From Leptolyngbya sp. BL0902 (lineage in GTDB: Bacteria; Cyanobacteriota; Cyanobacteriia; Phormidesmidales; Phormidesmidaceae): DNA of 64,000 bases. This document shows, piece after piece, positions 15,717 to 24,339 of this stretch (the stretch's first letter is position 1; every line of letters starts with the position of its first letter). Under the pieces are notes generated by a model, which saw only the letters and a program-made list of their open reading frames with translations, was not told where the DNA came from and made no database searches. The position numbers and the translations under genes are program-made. The stretch covers positions 2,385,906 through 2,449,905 of the forward strand of contig NZ_CP046155.1 of NCBI RefSeq assembly GCF_016403105.1, written 5' to 3'.

Positions 15717-16826
15717 CTAGGACTGCACGGTTTGGTTGAACCGCTCAATCCATTCAGCCCGCTGGGGGTTGATGGTGGGCCAATCGAGGTTGTGGGCCAT
15801 GGCGATGAAGTCATCCACCGACTCGATACCCATGGAGGCCAACTGGGGCGGTAGTTCCACGGTGTTGTTGGAGGGGATGTAGAAGTAGGGTGCACCCGTC
15901 ACCTTGGCTTGGGCGGCAGCGCTGAGCATGGCATCCACGTAGGCCACGGCGCGATCAAGTCCAGCCGCCGGGTTTTTCACAATGTTGAGGCTATAGCGGG
16001 CAGCGGCGATACCGCTCTCCAGGTTAGCAATGGCCATGGGCACACCCCGTTCCGCCAGGGTAAGCACGTCGTTGTGCCACATGGGGCCAATATCTACTTC
16101 GCCTTGCTGGAAGAGGGTGAGGAGTGCGCCGGGGTTCGCCGCCACACCGCTCACCCGGGGCAGCATTTCGGCCACCGCCTCAAAGGCAGGCTCGATGTTG
16201 TCTTCGCCACCCCCCAGCACCTTGGCGAGTTCTACCATGAAGGAAGTACCCAAAATGCTGTTGAGGCTGACCAGTCCCAATTGAGCGTTTAGGTTGGGGT
16301 CGAGCATCGCTTCCCAGGAGGTGGGGGGCGTTTGCACCCGCTCGGTGTTGTAGGCCAGCACAATGCCCTGGGCGTAGAAAATTGGCGCGAGGCCCTGGGC
16401 ACTGAGGAAGGCCGGATTCACATCGCTGCTGTTGGGGCTTTTGTCCATCGGGAAGGGCTGGAGCAGGTCTTCAGCTACAGCCACGGCATTTTGCCCGTCG
16501 TCCAAAATCAGCACATCAAAGGGAGGGTTATTGGGAGAGGCCTTCACCCGCGCAATTTGCTCGAAGGCTAACAAAGGCTGAGCACTGACGCTCACTCCGG
16601 TCTGCTCTGCAACCACCGGAGCCAACGCTTCCCGAAATAGGCTATCTGTGGTGCCAGGGAAAGAGGCAACAATGAGTTCACCTTCAACGCCACTGGCCGC
16701 CGTTGAAGTGGCGCTGCCCTGGGGGGCCGAGGCATCGCAACCTTTCAGCGCCCAACTAGCCCCCAAAAACAAACCCGCGCCCAAAACAGAGCGACGGGAA
16801 ATCCGCTGAATAGATCGGTTGTTCAC
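15717..16826 (-). CDS. ABC solute-binding lipoprotein, Tat type (copy 2)
   Basis: 369 residues starting at GTG 16826, first gene of the operon. Same architecture as the protein at 12439: a twin-arginine signal (ISRRSVLGAGLFLG), a lipobox-like ALKGCD near residue 30, then LIVASFPGTTDSLFREAL, PPFDVLILDDGQN and PTSWEAMLDPNLNAQLG. The shared layout points to duplication followed by divergence. The two may bind different ligands for the same permease, or one may be a spare. A 12-base palindrome at 16997-17008 lies upstream and could be the operon's operator. Confidence 0.9.
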   Translation of the reverse strand: MNNRSIQRISRRSVLGAGLFLGASWALKGCDASAPQGSATSTAASGVEGELIVASFPGTTDSLFREALAPVVAEQTGVSVSAQPLLAFEQIARVKASPNNPPFDVLILDDGQNAVAVAEDLLQPFPMDKSPNSSDVNPAFLSAQGLAPIFYAQGIVLAYNTERVQTPPTSWEAMLDPNLNAQLGLVSLNSILGTSFMVELAKVLGGGEDNIEPAFEAVAEMLPRVSGVAANPGALLTLFQQGEVDIGPMWHNDVLTLAERGVPMAIANLESGIAAARYSLNIVKNPAAGLDRAVAYVDAMLSAAAQAKVTGAPYFYIPSNNTVELPPQLASMGIESVDDFIAMAHNLDWPTINPQRAEWIERFNQTVQS

Positions 16827-17176
16827 GTTCTAGAGACCTCTCTGGATAGTAGCTAGACAAACACTAGGCATCTGTCAACGCCTGCCTTACCACCTCTGCC
16901 CAGGATGCTGAAACAGAGACGGCACGGGGCAACCTTAGCCCCAAGCCCTGGCTAATTTTTCCCAAAGTTAACTTTTCTCAAAACCTGGGTAGTATTCTGT
17001 ATACAGACAAGTTCCAGAGGCGTCCGTAGTCCAGGCTACCGTTTTGGCAAGAGAGTCATCTAACCCCCAGGCCCATTGCAGGCTGCGCGCAGCCCCCATG
17101 GAGAGAAGAGGGGCGGGGGGATCTTCATAGTGCACTTCCATGCCCTTCGTCCGGACGCAGTCTGCTACCGCACGTC
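16827..17176. other. Non-coding upstream region of the ABC operon
   Basis: 350 bases with no supported gene. It holds the palindrome at 16997-17008 and a short AT-rich block just before it (about 16955-17010). The part from 17040 to 17176 lies between this and the ligase remnant and shows nothing I recognise. Confidence 0.6.
16997..17008. promoter_or_regulatory. TCTGTATACAGA palindrome, candidate operator
   Basis: A perfect 12-base palindrome about 170 bases upstream of the first gene of the ABC operon. Its TGTATACA centre resembles operators of FadR-type GntR regulators. The regulator is not identified. Confidence 0.35.
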
Positions 17177-17587
17177 CTACGGAGAGGACGTCAAAGCCTG
17201 ACCTTGATAGACCTGAGCCATGTTTTGGTTATGGAAAACCTGCTTAAATTCCACGGAGATAGAGAGTGTAATCATCGCAAAAAAAATCCAGAAGAAGTCA
17301 TTTTGAGCCAATAGGGATGGCTCGGCTAGGTTAGTTTGAACTAAAAATATCAGAGCTATAATGACCCAAAAATAATCCAAACAGAATTTTTGTCGGACTA
17401 ATAAATAAGCTTTAATCAAAGTAGACCAGTAGATTCCCAAGAAGATCAGAAACCCAAGAAGGCCGAGCTGAAGCAAAAAGTCTAGGTAGCCATGGTGAGA
17501 GTGAGTCACTGGCCATCGAACAGCTACCGTACCGTTAACCAGGCTAACGGCCCATAGCTGTTCTCCCTTGAGTCCTGATCTAAGCAC
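17177..17587 (-). pseudogene. C-terminal remnant of an O-antigen ligase/polymerase
   Basis: A 136-residue frame that looks like only the last part of a WaaL/Wzy_C-type membrane protein, which normally has 400 or more residues. HSHHGYLDFLLQLGLLGFLI matches the family's conserved His-containing periplasmic loop and the following membrane helix; two more hydrophobic segments follow (YFWVIIALIFLVQ, FFWIFFAMITLSISV). I see no N-terminal membrane block upstream. The DNA is AT-rich compared with its surroundings, which suggests a transferred gene that has since been truncated. No other polysaccharide genes are nearby. Confidence 0.65.
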
Positions 17588-17865
17588 CGATCTGAGTACC
17601 GCTGAGTACCGAGGAAAATTTGCTCATCATTGGGGGATGCCGCTTTACACCAGGGTTGTCGCGTTGCTGACCCATGATTTGAAGGCTCTGCCATGGGCTG
17701 CGTGGCTAGGGATGGAGATAATAGCGGCTATCAAGGGGCTTGAGAAGAGGGAGGAGCCTTACCAGGGGATGGGGCAAGGGCCATAAAAATTTCCCCAACG
17801 GCGATGCCATTTTGGGGAGTAAACAGCCCATAATAGGGGTCGGTGAACAGAAGGGAGCGCAAACC

Positions 17866-18120
17866 ATGCCAAGAACGCCCAGTGAATACGTGATTCACAT
17901 GCTGTTTGACGGGGGCCACCACGAAGAAGTGCGCTTCTCCTCCATCCAGGATTTTCAGAAGTGGTACAGCGGCGAGCTCATGCCCAAGGCCAGTTCCGAC
18001 GAATTTATTACGGTGCCCCTGCCCAAGGTCAATCCGGGAGAATACATGGTGATCCGGCCTTCCCGCCTCACCGCCATTCGGGTGGAACCTGTGTTCAGTT
18101 CCAGCGTCGAACGATTTTAG
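17866..18120 (+). CDS. Conserved cyanobacterial hypothetical protein
   Basis: 84 residues from the ATG at 17866, which follows AAGGGAG; the frame is open further upstream, but that part is not protein-like. The sequence is a compact soluble mix (YVIHMLFDGGHHEEVRFSS, then FQKWYSGELMPKASSDEFI) with no membrane segment or known motif. It reads like a small conserved cyanobacterial family of unknown function. The mltA gene follows after 53 bases on the same strand. Confidence 0.7.
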   Translation: MPRTPSEYVIHMLFDGGHHEEVRFSSIQDFQKWYSGELMPKASSDEFITVPLPKVNPGEYMVIRPSRLTAIRVEPVFSSSVERF

Positions 18121-18173
18121 CCTGCCTGCCGTGAACCGACGGCGGCAGGAGGTTGCTTCACAGGATAGAAGGC

Positions 18174-19454
18174 ATGGGTAACAAGGCATGGCGGCAGCAA
18201 CATCTGCGGCTTGGAACGCTGGGGCTAGCGGCGGGGTTGGCGTTGATTGTGGGGCTAGAGGGAGCTTTGGCGCGAACGGCGGAGCGGCTGGAGCATCGTC
18301 CGGCTACCGTTGAGGGCACCCTTCACCCTAGGGAGACCCAGAGGCCCCTCGCCCAGGCCACGGTGTTGCCCGACCCTACGCCCATTGTGCCCTTGCGGCC
18401 TCTCCCTGCGTCGGATGCTGCCCGTGTTTGGGCCACGGTGACGCTGCCCCAGGATCGCCGCCCCCTGCTGCAAGCCATTCAGCATAGTTTCACTTACCTC
18501 GCGACGCCTAAGGCCAGGGCCGACTACCAGGCCCACCCCACCCCCGGCGTGACCCATGATCGGGTGGAGCGCAGTCTGCGTCGTTTGCGGCATTTGGTGC
18601 AGCATAGCCCCAACGATGCCGCCTTCCAAGCGGCCCTGACCCGAGAGTTCGTGCTGTATCAGTCCGTGGGTCGAGATGGGGCTGGAGAGGTGGGGTTTAC
18701 GGGCTATTTCGAGCCCTACTATGCCGCTAGCCCCGTGCCCACCGCCGAGTTTCGCTATCCCCTCTATCGCCGCCCTGCCGATCTGGAGTCTTGGCCCACG
18801 CCCCACCCCACCCGCCTTCAGTTGGAGGGGGCCGATGGCTTGCAAGGGAGTCAGGGGCCGCTGCGGGGGCTGGAGTTGGTCTGGCTGGCCAGTCGCCTAG
18901 AGGCGTTTTTGGTGCAGGTGCAGGGGTCGGCCAAGCTGGGGTTGCCCGATGGCCAGGTGATGACCGTGGGCTTTGCGGGCCGCACCGATTATCCCTACAC
19001 CAGCATTGGCCGCGCCCTGATCGAGTCTGGGAAAATTGCCGCCGAAGACCTGTCGCTGCCCAACCTGCTGGCCTACTTTGAGGTCCACCCCGACGAACTC
19101 GATATCTACATCCCCAAAAACGACCGATTTATCTTTTTCCGTTCCACCGATGGCGGGCCACCCACGGGTAGCCTCAGCGTTCCCGTCACCGCTGGCTACT
19201 CCATTGCCACAGATAAGTCTCTAATGCCGCCCGGAGCCATGGCATTGATCCAAGCGCCCCTGCCCCAGCACACCCCAGACGGCGACTGGGAGCACCCACC
19301 CACCACCCGCCTTGTGCTCGACCAAGATACGGGCGGAGCCATCCTTGGCCCCGGTCGGGTCGATCTGTTTGTGGGCTCTGGCCCCGAAGCCGGGGAACTG
19401 GCAGGCCGGATTAATCATCCCGGACAGCTTTACTACCTCCTGCTGCGGCCCTAG
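18174..19454 (+). CDS. mltA: Membrane-bound lytic murein transglycosylase A
   Basis: Cleaves the glycan strands of peptidoglycan to 1,6-anhydromuropeptides. I start it at the ATG at 18174, preceded by GGATAGAAGG; a TTG at 18153 is possible. A hydrophobic export segment (LGTLGLAAGLALIVGLEGAL) lies near residues 14-33. The MltA domain shows GFTGYFEPYYAAS and, at the C-terminus, the 3D domain LVLDQDTGGAILGPGRVDLF with the conserved Asp residues and the end AGRINHPGQLYYLL. Length 426 residues fits cyanobacterial members. Confidence 0.93.
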   Translation: MGNKAWRQQHLRLGTLGLAAGLALIVGLEGALARTAERLEHRPATVEGTLHPRETQRPLAQATVLPDPTPIVPLRPLPASDAARVWATVTLPQDRRPLLQAIQHSFTYLATPKARADYQAHPTPGVTHDRVERSLRRLRHLVQHSPNDAAFQAALTREFVLYQSVGRDGAGEVGFTGYFEPYYAASPVPTAEFRYPLYRRPADLESWPTPHPTRLQLEGADGLQGSQGPLRGLELVWLASRLEAFLVQVQGSAKLGLPDGQVMTVGFAGRTDYPYTSIGRALIESGKIAAEDLSLPNLLAYFEVHPDELDIYIPKNDRFIFFRSTDGGPPTGSLSVPVTAGYSIATDKSLMPPGAMALIQAPLPQHTPDGDWEHPPTTRLVLDQDTGGAILGPGRVDLFVGSGPEAGELAGRINHPGQLYYLLLRP

Positions 19455-19546
19455 CTTTGTCCTGGGGTCAGCCCCCTAGCGGCGACAGGTGGGACGATTA
19501 TCCCCTGGACTTTGGATGGTGCCTAACCAGGGAACCCTGGATAGAC

Positions 19547-20230
19547 CTAGCCAGGATGATACAGCCCTCGGCGGGTGGTGGTGTAGCCACAGGCCACCAG
19601 CGATTCCGCTAGCTTGGTGGCACAGGCAATGCCGTCGAGAACGGGCACCCCAAGTTCTGCGGCTATCTGGCTGGCCATTCCGGTAACGGGGCCACCACCC
19701 AAAATCAACACATCAGCTCCGTCGTGGTCGAGGGCCTGTTGTCCGGCGGTGCGGCAGGCGGTGATAGCTTGGGTGGGGTCGGCGAGCATGGCGGCATGGC
19801 TAACGGGGGCAATCCGCACGGAGGCAAGGCGGGTGTGGAGGCCATAGTGGCGGGCCAAATCGGCAATGGTGACGGCATTGTGAGGGCCGAAGGTGACGAT
19901 GCTGTAGGATCCGCCCAGCAGGTGGGCGCTGAGCATAGCGGCTTCGGCCATCCCCACCACCGGAATCGACAGCTCGTGGCGGGCGGCCTTTAGTCCTGGA
20001 TCGCCAAAACAGCCGATGATAGCCGCATCGTGATCATGGGCCTGGGCTTTGAGGGCCACCACCGTTTCCACCGCCGCCGTTGCGAACTCCCAGTGGGTGC
20101 GAATCACCGGGGTTCCTGCCGCCGTTAGCCCAGTAATGGTGGTCTTTGGGGCCGCGACCGTGCGGGCCACGGCAACCATGCGATCCGTCACCGCCTCGGT
20201 GGAGTTGCTGTTAACCAGTAGAAGTTTCAT
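19547..20230 (-). CDS. Asp/Glu/hydantoin racemase family protein
   Basis: 227 residues from the ATG at 20230 (MKLLLVNSNST); an ATG four codons earlier is possible. The family uses two cysteines as acid-base pair: here Cys in DAAIIGCFGDPG and Cys in LDGIACATKLAESL. VPVVGMAEAAM-like and GAD-LILGGGPVTGMA segments are characteristic. It would racemise an amino acid or a 5-substituted hydantoin. No hydantoinase is nearby; the flavin reductase/ABC operon 3 kb away may be related, but that is speculation. Confidence 0.88.
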   Translation of the reverse strand: MKLLLVNSNSTEAVTDRMVAVARTVAAPKTTITGLTAAGTPVIRTHWEFATAAVETVVALKAQAHDHDAAIIGCFGDPGLKAARHELSIPVVGMAEAAMLSAHLLGGSYSIVTFGPHNAVTIADLARHYGLHTRLASVRIAPVSHAAMLADPTQAITACRTAGQQALDHDGADVLILGGGPVTGMASQIAAELGVPVLDGIACATKLAESLVACGYTTTRRGLYHPG

Positions 20231-20418
20231 GGGCGTGGTCATCGCTGATGGGGAAAGCCAGCTTCATCGTGGGTTGACCAGGGCTGAATCGTCAACCCCT
20301 ATGGCCCACTGGTTGGGGGCCATCCATGGGGAGGGGCACGAAATCGGCTATGGTCGGTCAGGGAATGCCTGGGCTCAGCCCCATGCGGTGCGGTGGCTAG
20401 GCCCAATTAGACCAGGGC

Positions 20419-21186
20419 ATGAGGATGCGGATCGTGGATATGGCCACTGTTGCTCTACTGTTTGCCGTTGCCGTTGTGGCGGGCTGTGTCGATACCATCG
20501 CAGGCGGTGGTGGGCTGATTACCCTCCCAGCGCTGCTGATGACGGGGATGCCCCCGGCGATGGCTCTGGCAACCAGTAAGCTCCAGGCCACCGGGGGATC
20601 CGTCACCGCGACGCTCTTTTTTCTGAGACGGCAGGCCATCCAACTGACCGCCCATCGCTGGGCCATAGCCACCACGTTTTTGGGGGCAACCCTAGGGGGA
20701 TGGCTGGTGCTGACCCTGGACGCCAGCCTTCTAGCCCGCCTGATTCCCTTTTTGCTGATGGCCCTGGGCACCTACTTTGCCCTTTCTCCCCAGGTGGGGC
20801 AGATGGATCAGCAGCAACGGCTAGGATCGACACCCTTCGCCCTGACCATTGCGCCCCTGATTGGCTTCTACGACGGCTTCTTTGGCCCCGGCACCGGGAT
20901 GTTTATGGCCCTAGCCTTTGTGGGCCTGCGCGGCTATAACCTTACCAAGGCCACCGCCCACACCAAATTGCTGAACGCCACCAGCAACGTGGCCGCCCTT
21001 CTGTATTTCATGGTGTTTGGCCAGATCGATTGGCGGGCCGGACTGGCCATGTTTGTGGGGCAGTTGCTCGGAGCCCTGCTGGGGGGCAGGCTTGTGCTGA
21101 AGCATGGCCCATGGCTGATTCGGCCCATGATTACGGGGGTCTGCTTTGTCCTGGCCCTCAGACTGCTGCTGGCACCGCCCCCGTGA
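20419..21186 (+). CDS. TSUP family permease (TauE/SafE type)
   Basis: 255-residue membrane protein with the duplicated TSUP motif. The first half has DTIAGGGGLITLPALLMTG followed by LATSKLQATGGS; the second half has GFYDGFFGPGTGMFMALAF followed by AHTKLLNATSNVAAL. The family exports or imports sulfur-containing or carboxylated organic anions such as sulfite, sulfoacetate or glyphosate-like molecules; the substrate is unknown here. It is divergent from the racemase gene, with 188 bases between them. Confidence 0.9.
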   Translation: MRMRIVDMATVALLFAVAVVAGCVDTIAGGGGLITLPALLMTGMPPAMALATSKLQATGGSVTATLFFLRRQAIQLTAHRWAIATTFLGATLGGWLVLTLDASLLARLIPFLLMALGTYFALSPQVGQMDQQQRLGSTPFALTIAPLIGFYDGFFGPGTGMFMALAFVGLRGYNLTKATAHTKLLNATSNVAALLYFMVFGQIDWRAGLAMFVGQLLGALLGGRLVLKHGPWLIRPMITGVCFVLALRLLLAPPP

Positions 21187-21281
21187 TGCCAGAAATTTCC
21201 ATCCATCCGCTTTGATTTCTGAAGAGAGGATGTCACACTCAGAAAACAGTGGACGATAGAAAAACCTTGGCGAGAAAACCA

Positions 21282-22937
21282 ATGAACATGAAGCGATGGG
21301 GTCAGGCGGTGTGGGGATCCTTGGCGCTGGGGCTAGCGCTGAGTGGTCAGGTTCCAGCCCAAGCCGCAGACACCGTGATTTTAGAATTTGGCCCCTTCAG
21401 TCGGTCGGTATCGGTGTCGGCCCTGGAGGAATTTGCCCAGGGCAACGATGCCAGTCGAGAATTGGCCCCGCTGCTGCGCCGCCTTACCCCCGACCAACGG
21501 GAAGGGCTGCGGACTGGGCTAACGGCCAGCCGGGATGTGGAACTGGTTCCCCTCAGCCAGTGGTTCAACGACCCCATGGGGGAACAGTCCCTCTCCTTTT
21601 TGGGCCAGATGATCCGCACCCAGGCGCGGCTGAACGGCCAGCAAGCGCTGCGGGCGGCGGTGGTTAAGGCGGCGGCGGAAGACAACACCCTCTCCCTGCT
21701 AGATGTGATTCGCCATTTCCCGACGGGTACCCTGCGGCTAGACCTGGCCCAACTGCTTTTCAGCGCCCAGCAAACCCTAGATGAAGCCGCCCTCACCCAT
21801 CAGGTGCTCGAAGCCGTGCGAACCCAGTCTCAGCAGGACGCCGCCCAGCAAATCCTTGACACCGCTGGCCTGCCCGACCTCACCCAACCCGGCCCCCATG
21901 GCCACCGTCAGGTGTCGCTGCAACTGACGGATCCAGCCCGCAACCGCACCATTCCGGTGGAGGTGGTGGTGCCCCAGGATGTGGCCACCGTCCCCGGCCC
22001 GATTCCGGTGGTGGTGCTGTCCCACGGCCTAGGCGACCACCCCGAAAGCTTCTTGGATGTGGCGGCCCACGCGGCTTCCCACGGTGTAGTCATGGTGTTG
22101 CCCGAACACATTGGCAGCAACTTTAGACAGCAGCAGGCCATGCTCAACGGTGTTGCCCGCGAGAGCTTTCTACCCGAAGAATTCCTCGACCGTCCCCTGG
22201 ACGTCCGGTTTATGCTGGACGAACTGAGCCGCCGCAACGCCGATACCTTTGGCGGACGGCTGAACTTAGAGCGGGTGGCCGTAGTGGGCCACTCCTTTGG
22301 GGGCTACACGGCTCTAGCCTTGGCCGGGGCTACCATCGACTTCGAGCGCCTAGCCCAGCGCTGCGCCCCCAACACCAACATCGTGGCGGATGTGGCCTTG
22401 CTCTTAGAATGCCGCGCCTTGGCCCTGCAATCTCAGCCCGCCGTGGTCGAGCAACTGGCCACGGGGGTAGCCGATGATCGGGTGGCCTTGGTGATGGCCT
22501 TTGCCCCAGTAGCCAACCTCTTTGGCCCCACGGGGATGGCGAATATCCAGCGTCCGGTCATGATTTTGGGAGGAGCCCTCGATATTGTGGCTCCGGTGGT
22601 GCCCCAGCAAGTATCAGCCTTTAGCTGGCTAACCACCCCCGACCGCTACCTCTACCTGGCGGACAACAGCTCCCACAGCCCTGCGTTTACCCGATCCATC
22701 AGCCAATTGCTCAACTTTGACCAAGACCTCGACCGCAGCCTCGATGAGGCCCTCAGCATCTCACGGGGGGTAAACAAAGCGCTCATTGTGGCCTTCACCC
22801 AGGTCTATGCGGCTAACCGAGAGGAGTTTACCCCCTTTCTCACCGCCCGCTACGCAGAAACCGCCAGTGCTGATCCCTTCCGCTTCCACATGGTTCAAGC
22901 CCTACCCGCCGACATCCTGCCGCTGCTCACACCCTAG
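21282..22937 (+). CDS. Secreted alpha/beta hydrolase with DUF1400 domain
   Basis: 551 residues from the ATG at 21282; a GTG at 21249 is the alternative. A signal peptide (WGSLALGLALSGQVPAQA, cleaved before ADTVILEF) is clear. Residues about 20-150 form the cyanobacterial DUF1400 domain (FGPFSRSVSVSALEEFA, PVGTLRLDL-like strand). The hydrolase domain has the oxyanion strand VVVLSHGLGDHPES, the nucleophile elbow VGHSFGGYTAL with Ser, and late Asp and His (GGALDIVAP, DNSSHSPAF). It is probably a periplasmic lipase or esterase; substrate unknown. Confidence 0.88.
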   Translation: MNMKRWGQAVWGSLALGLALSGQVPAQAADTVILEFGPFSRSVSVSALEEFAQGNDASRELAPLLRRLTPDQREGLRTGLTASRDVELVPLSQWFNDPMGEQSLSFLGQMIRTQARLNGQQALRAAVVKAAAEDNTLSLLDVIRHFPTGTLRLDLAQLLFSAQQTLDEAALTHQVLEAVRTQSQQDAAQQILDTAGLPDLTQPGPHGHRQVSLQLTDPARNRTIPVEVVVPQDVATVPGPIPVVVLSHGLGDHPESFLDVAAHAASHGVVMVLPEHIGSNFRQQQAMLNGVARESFLPEEFLDRPLDVRFMLDELSRRNADTFGGRLNLERVAVVGHSFGGYTALALAGATIDFERLAQRCAPNTNIVADVALLLECRALALQSQPAVVEQLATGVADDRVALVMAFAPVANLFGPTGMANIQRPVMILGGALDIVAPVVPQQVSAFSWLTTPDRYLYLADNSSHSPAFTRSISQLLNFDQDLDRSLDEALSISRGVNKALIVAFTQVYAANREEFTPFLTARYAETASADPFRFHMVQALPADILPLLTP

Positions 22938-22962
22938 CGCTACCCCAGGCTTCGGGGCAGCG
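22938..22962 (+). terminator. Hairpin after the DUF1400 hydrolase gene
   Basis: Arms CGCTACCCC (22938-22946) and GGGGCAGCG (22954-22962) with one mismatch begin directly at the stop codon. There is no T-run, so the terminator role is uncertain. Confidence 0.4.
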
Positions 22963-23020
22963 TGTCTAGAATCGACCGAAAATCAGCCAAATTGCCCTAT
23001 TCAGGCGGCTCTCCTTGGGC

Positions 23021-24010
23021 CTAGTCTAGCCCCAGTTCTCGCTTCAGCAGGGTGATGGATTTTTCGCCGATGTAGTTGTCGCACACCACCAGGTGGGGCG
23101 GACGAATCAGGTCATCACGGGCGGCGGCGATGGTTTTCTTCACCGTGGGCAGGCTGGCTTCGTCAAACACCACGATGGTTTGGGCACTGCGCACCACGGC
23201 ACCGAGTTTATAGCTGTCTTCGGTTTGGGCGGTCATCACCAAAATGTCGTCGCCGCGCAGGCTGTAGCTAATCACCTCCGCCGCCCGCAAAATGCCCGTG
23301 CTGAGGCTGACCATGCCGAGGCAAGTGCCCTGGGGCAAATCCTTCAGCAGGCTGAGTTCTTTTTTGTAGTCGTAAATGTCAACAGCAATCACCCGTACCG
23401 ATTTGGGGGCGGCGATGGCCTCGGCTTCGTTAATGAAGTAGCGGCTTGTCACCACCGTGCCAGACCGAGCCTGGGCCAGCACCGCATCCAATTCCTCTAG
23501 GGGCACCAGTTGTAGGGGAATTTTGAGCGCTGCCTCCAGTTCCCGCACAATCAGTTGGCCCGCGCCGATGTCTTGGCTGGGCACCGTCACCAGCACCCGC
23601 GCACTGCACCGCAGCCGCCAGTCAATTTCTGCCAAAAACAACTCCCGCGCCTGGTTGAGGGAACAGCCCTGGCGCAGCAACTCATCCAAACCCGATTCCA
23701 CCACCGACCGCGCCTGGGGAAACTCATCCCACAGGGCCGACTGGGGCCGCGCACTTTCCCCCACCCCCTGCTCCCGCACGTAGATGCCGGATCCGGGCAG
23801 GGCTTCTACTACTCCGGCATCCTCAAGCTGGCGGTAGACCTTGCTGATGGTGTTGCGGTGTAGGCCCGTGTGCATCGCCAGTTGGCGGGTGCTGGGCAGT
23901 CGGTATCCGGGGGGATACTGCCGGGAGGCAATGGCAAACCAAATTTGGTCGTAGAGCTGGGTCGAAGCGGGAATGTCGCTATCGGGCTGAATATGAAACT
24001 GCACCACCAC
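23021..24010 (-). CDS. GntR family transcriptional regulator
   Basis: 329 residues from GTG 24010. The N-terminal winged helix (about residues 10-75) has the GntR pattern PASTQLYDQIWFAIASRQYP, GYRLPSTRQLAMHTGLHRNT and VYRQLEDAGVVEALPGSGIY. The C-terminal ~230 residues are not an aminotransferase or FCD domain; the cyanobacterial family has a phosphosugar- or PBP-like effector part, here with LIVRELEAALKIPLQLVPL. The gene is divergent from the dienelactone hydrolase at 24340, its likeliest local target. Effector unknown. Confidence 0.85.
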   Translation of the reverse strand: MVVQFHIQPDSDIPASTQLYDQIWFAIASRQYPPGYRLPSTRQLAMHTGLHRNTISKVYRQLEDAGVVEALPGSGIYVREQGVGESARPQSALWDEFPQARSVVESGLDELLRQGCSLNQARELFLAEIDWRLRCSARVLVTVPSQDIGAGQLIVRELEAALKIPLQLVPLEELDAVLAQARSGTVVTSRYFINEAEAIAAPKSVRVIAVDIYDYKKELSLLKDLPQGTCLGMVSLSTGILRAAEVISYSLRGDDILVMTAQTEDSYKLGAVVRSAQTIVVFDEASLPTVKKTIAAARDDLIRPPHLVVCDNYIGEKSITLLKRELGLD

Positions 24011-24339
24011 ACTTACCTCCGAACAAAGGCCACGGGATTGATTGTCGGTTTGTCCTTAGAGACTTAGAACATGGCTAAGCCCCTGCGGCCCTCACCCTAA
24101 ATCCCTCTCCCCCTGGAGGAGGGACTGTGAAGGAACTTTCCGGCTCCCCTCTCCCGTCCTGGGAGAGGGGCTGGGGGTGAGGGCTCTTCTCCATTGATCC
24201 ACAGGCCGTACTGCTAATTTAGGACGAAACCTCCACAACGCGCCGTCATCTTTCCCTGGCCGTAGGGCCGCGCAATAATTTTTGACATTTGCCCCAGCCC
24301 CAGCGGTAAGGTAAGGGATGTTGATCATCCCCAGCCGCC
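24011..24339. other. Intergenic region between gntR-type gene and hydrolase
   Basis: 329 bases holding the 97-base repeat (24088-24184) and presumably both divergent promoters. No gene or convincing operator is seen. Confidence 0.6.
24088..24184. repeat. 97-base element with inverted ends, copy 1
   Basis: Begins GCCCTCACCC and ends GGGTGAGGGC, perfect 10-base terminal inverted repeats. Two internal hairpins occur: CCCTCTCCCC/GGAGGAGGGA-like on the left and CCCCTCTCCC/GGGAGAGGGG on the right. A near-identical element lies at 49561-49658 and a right half at 33700-33740. It resembles the small non-autonomous, MITE-like repeats spread through cyanobacterial genomes; no transposase is in the window. 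Confidence 0.8.
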
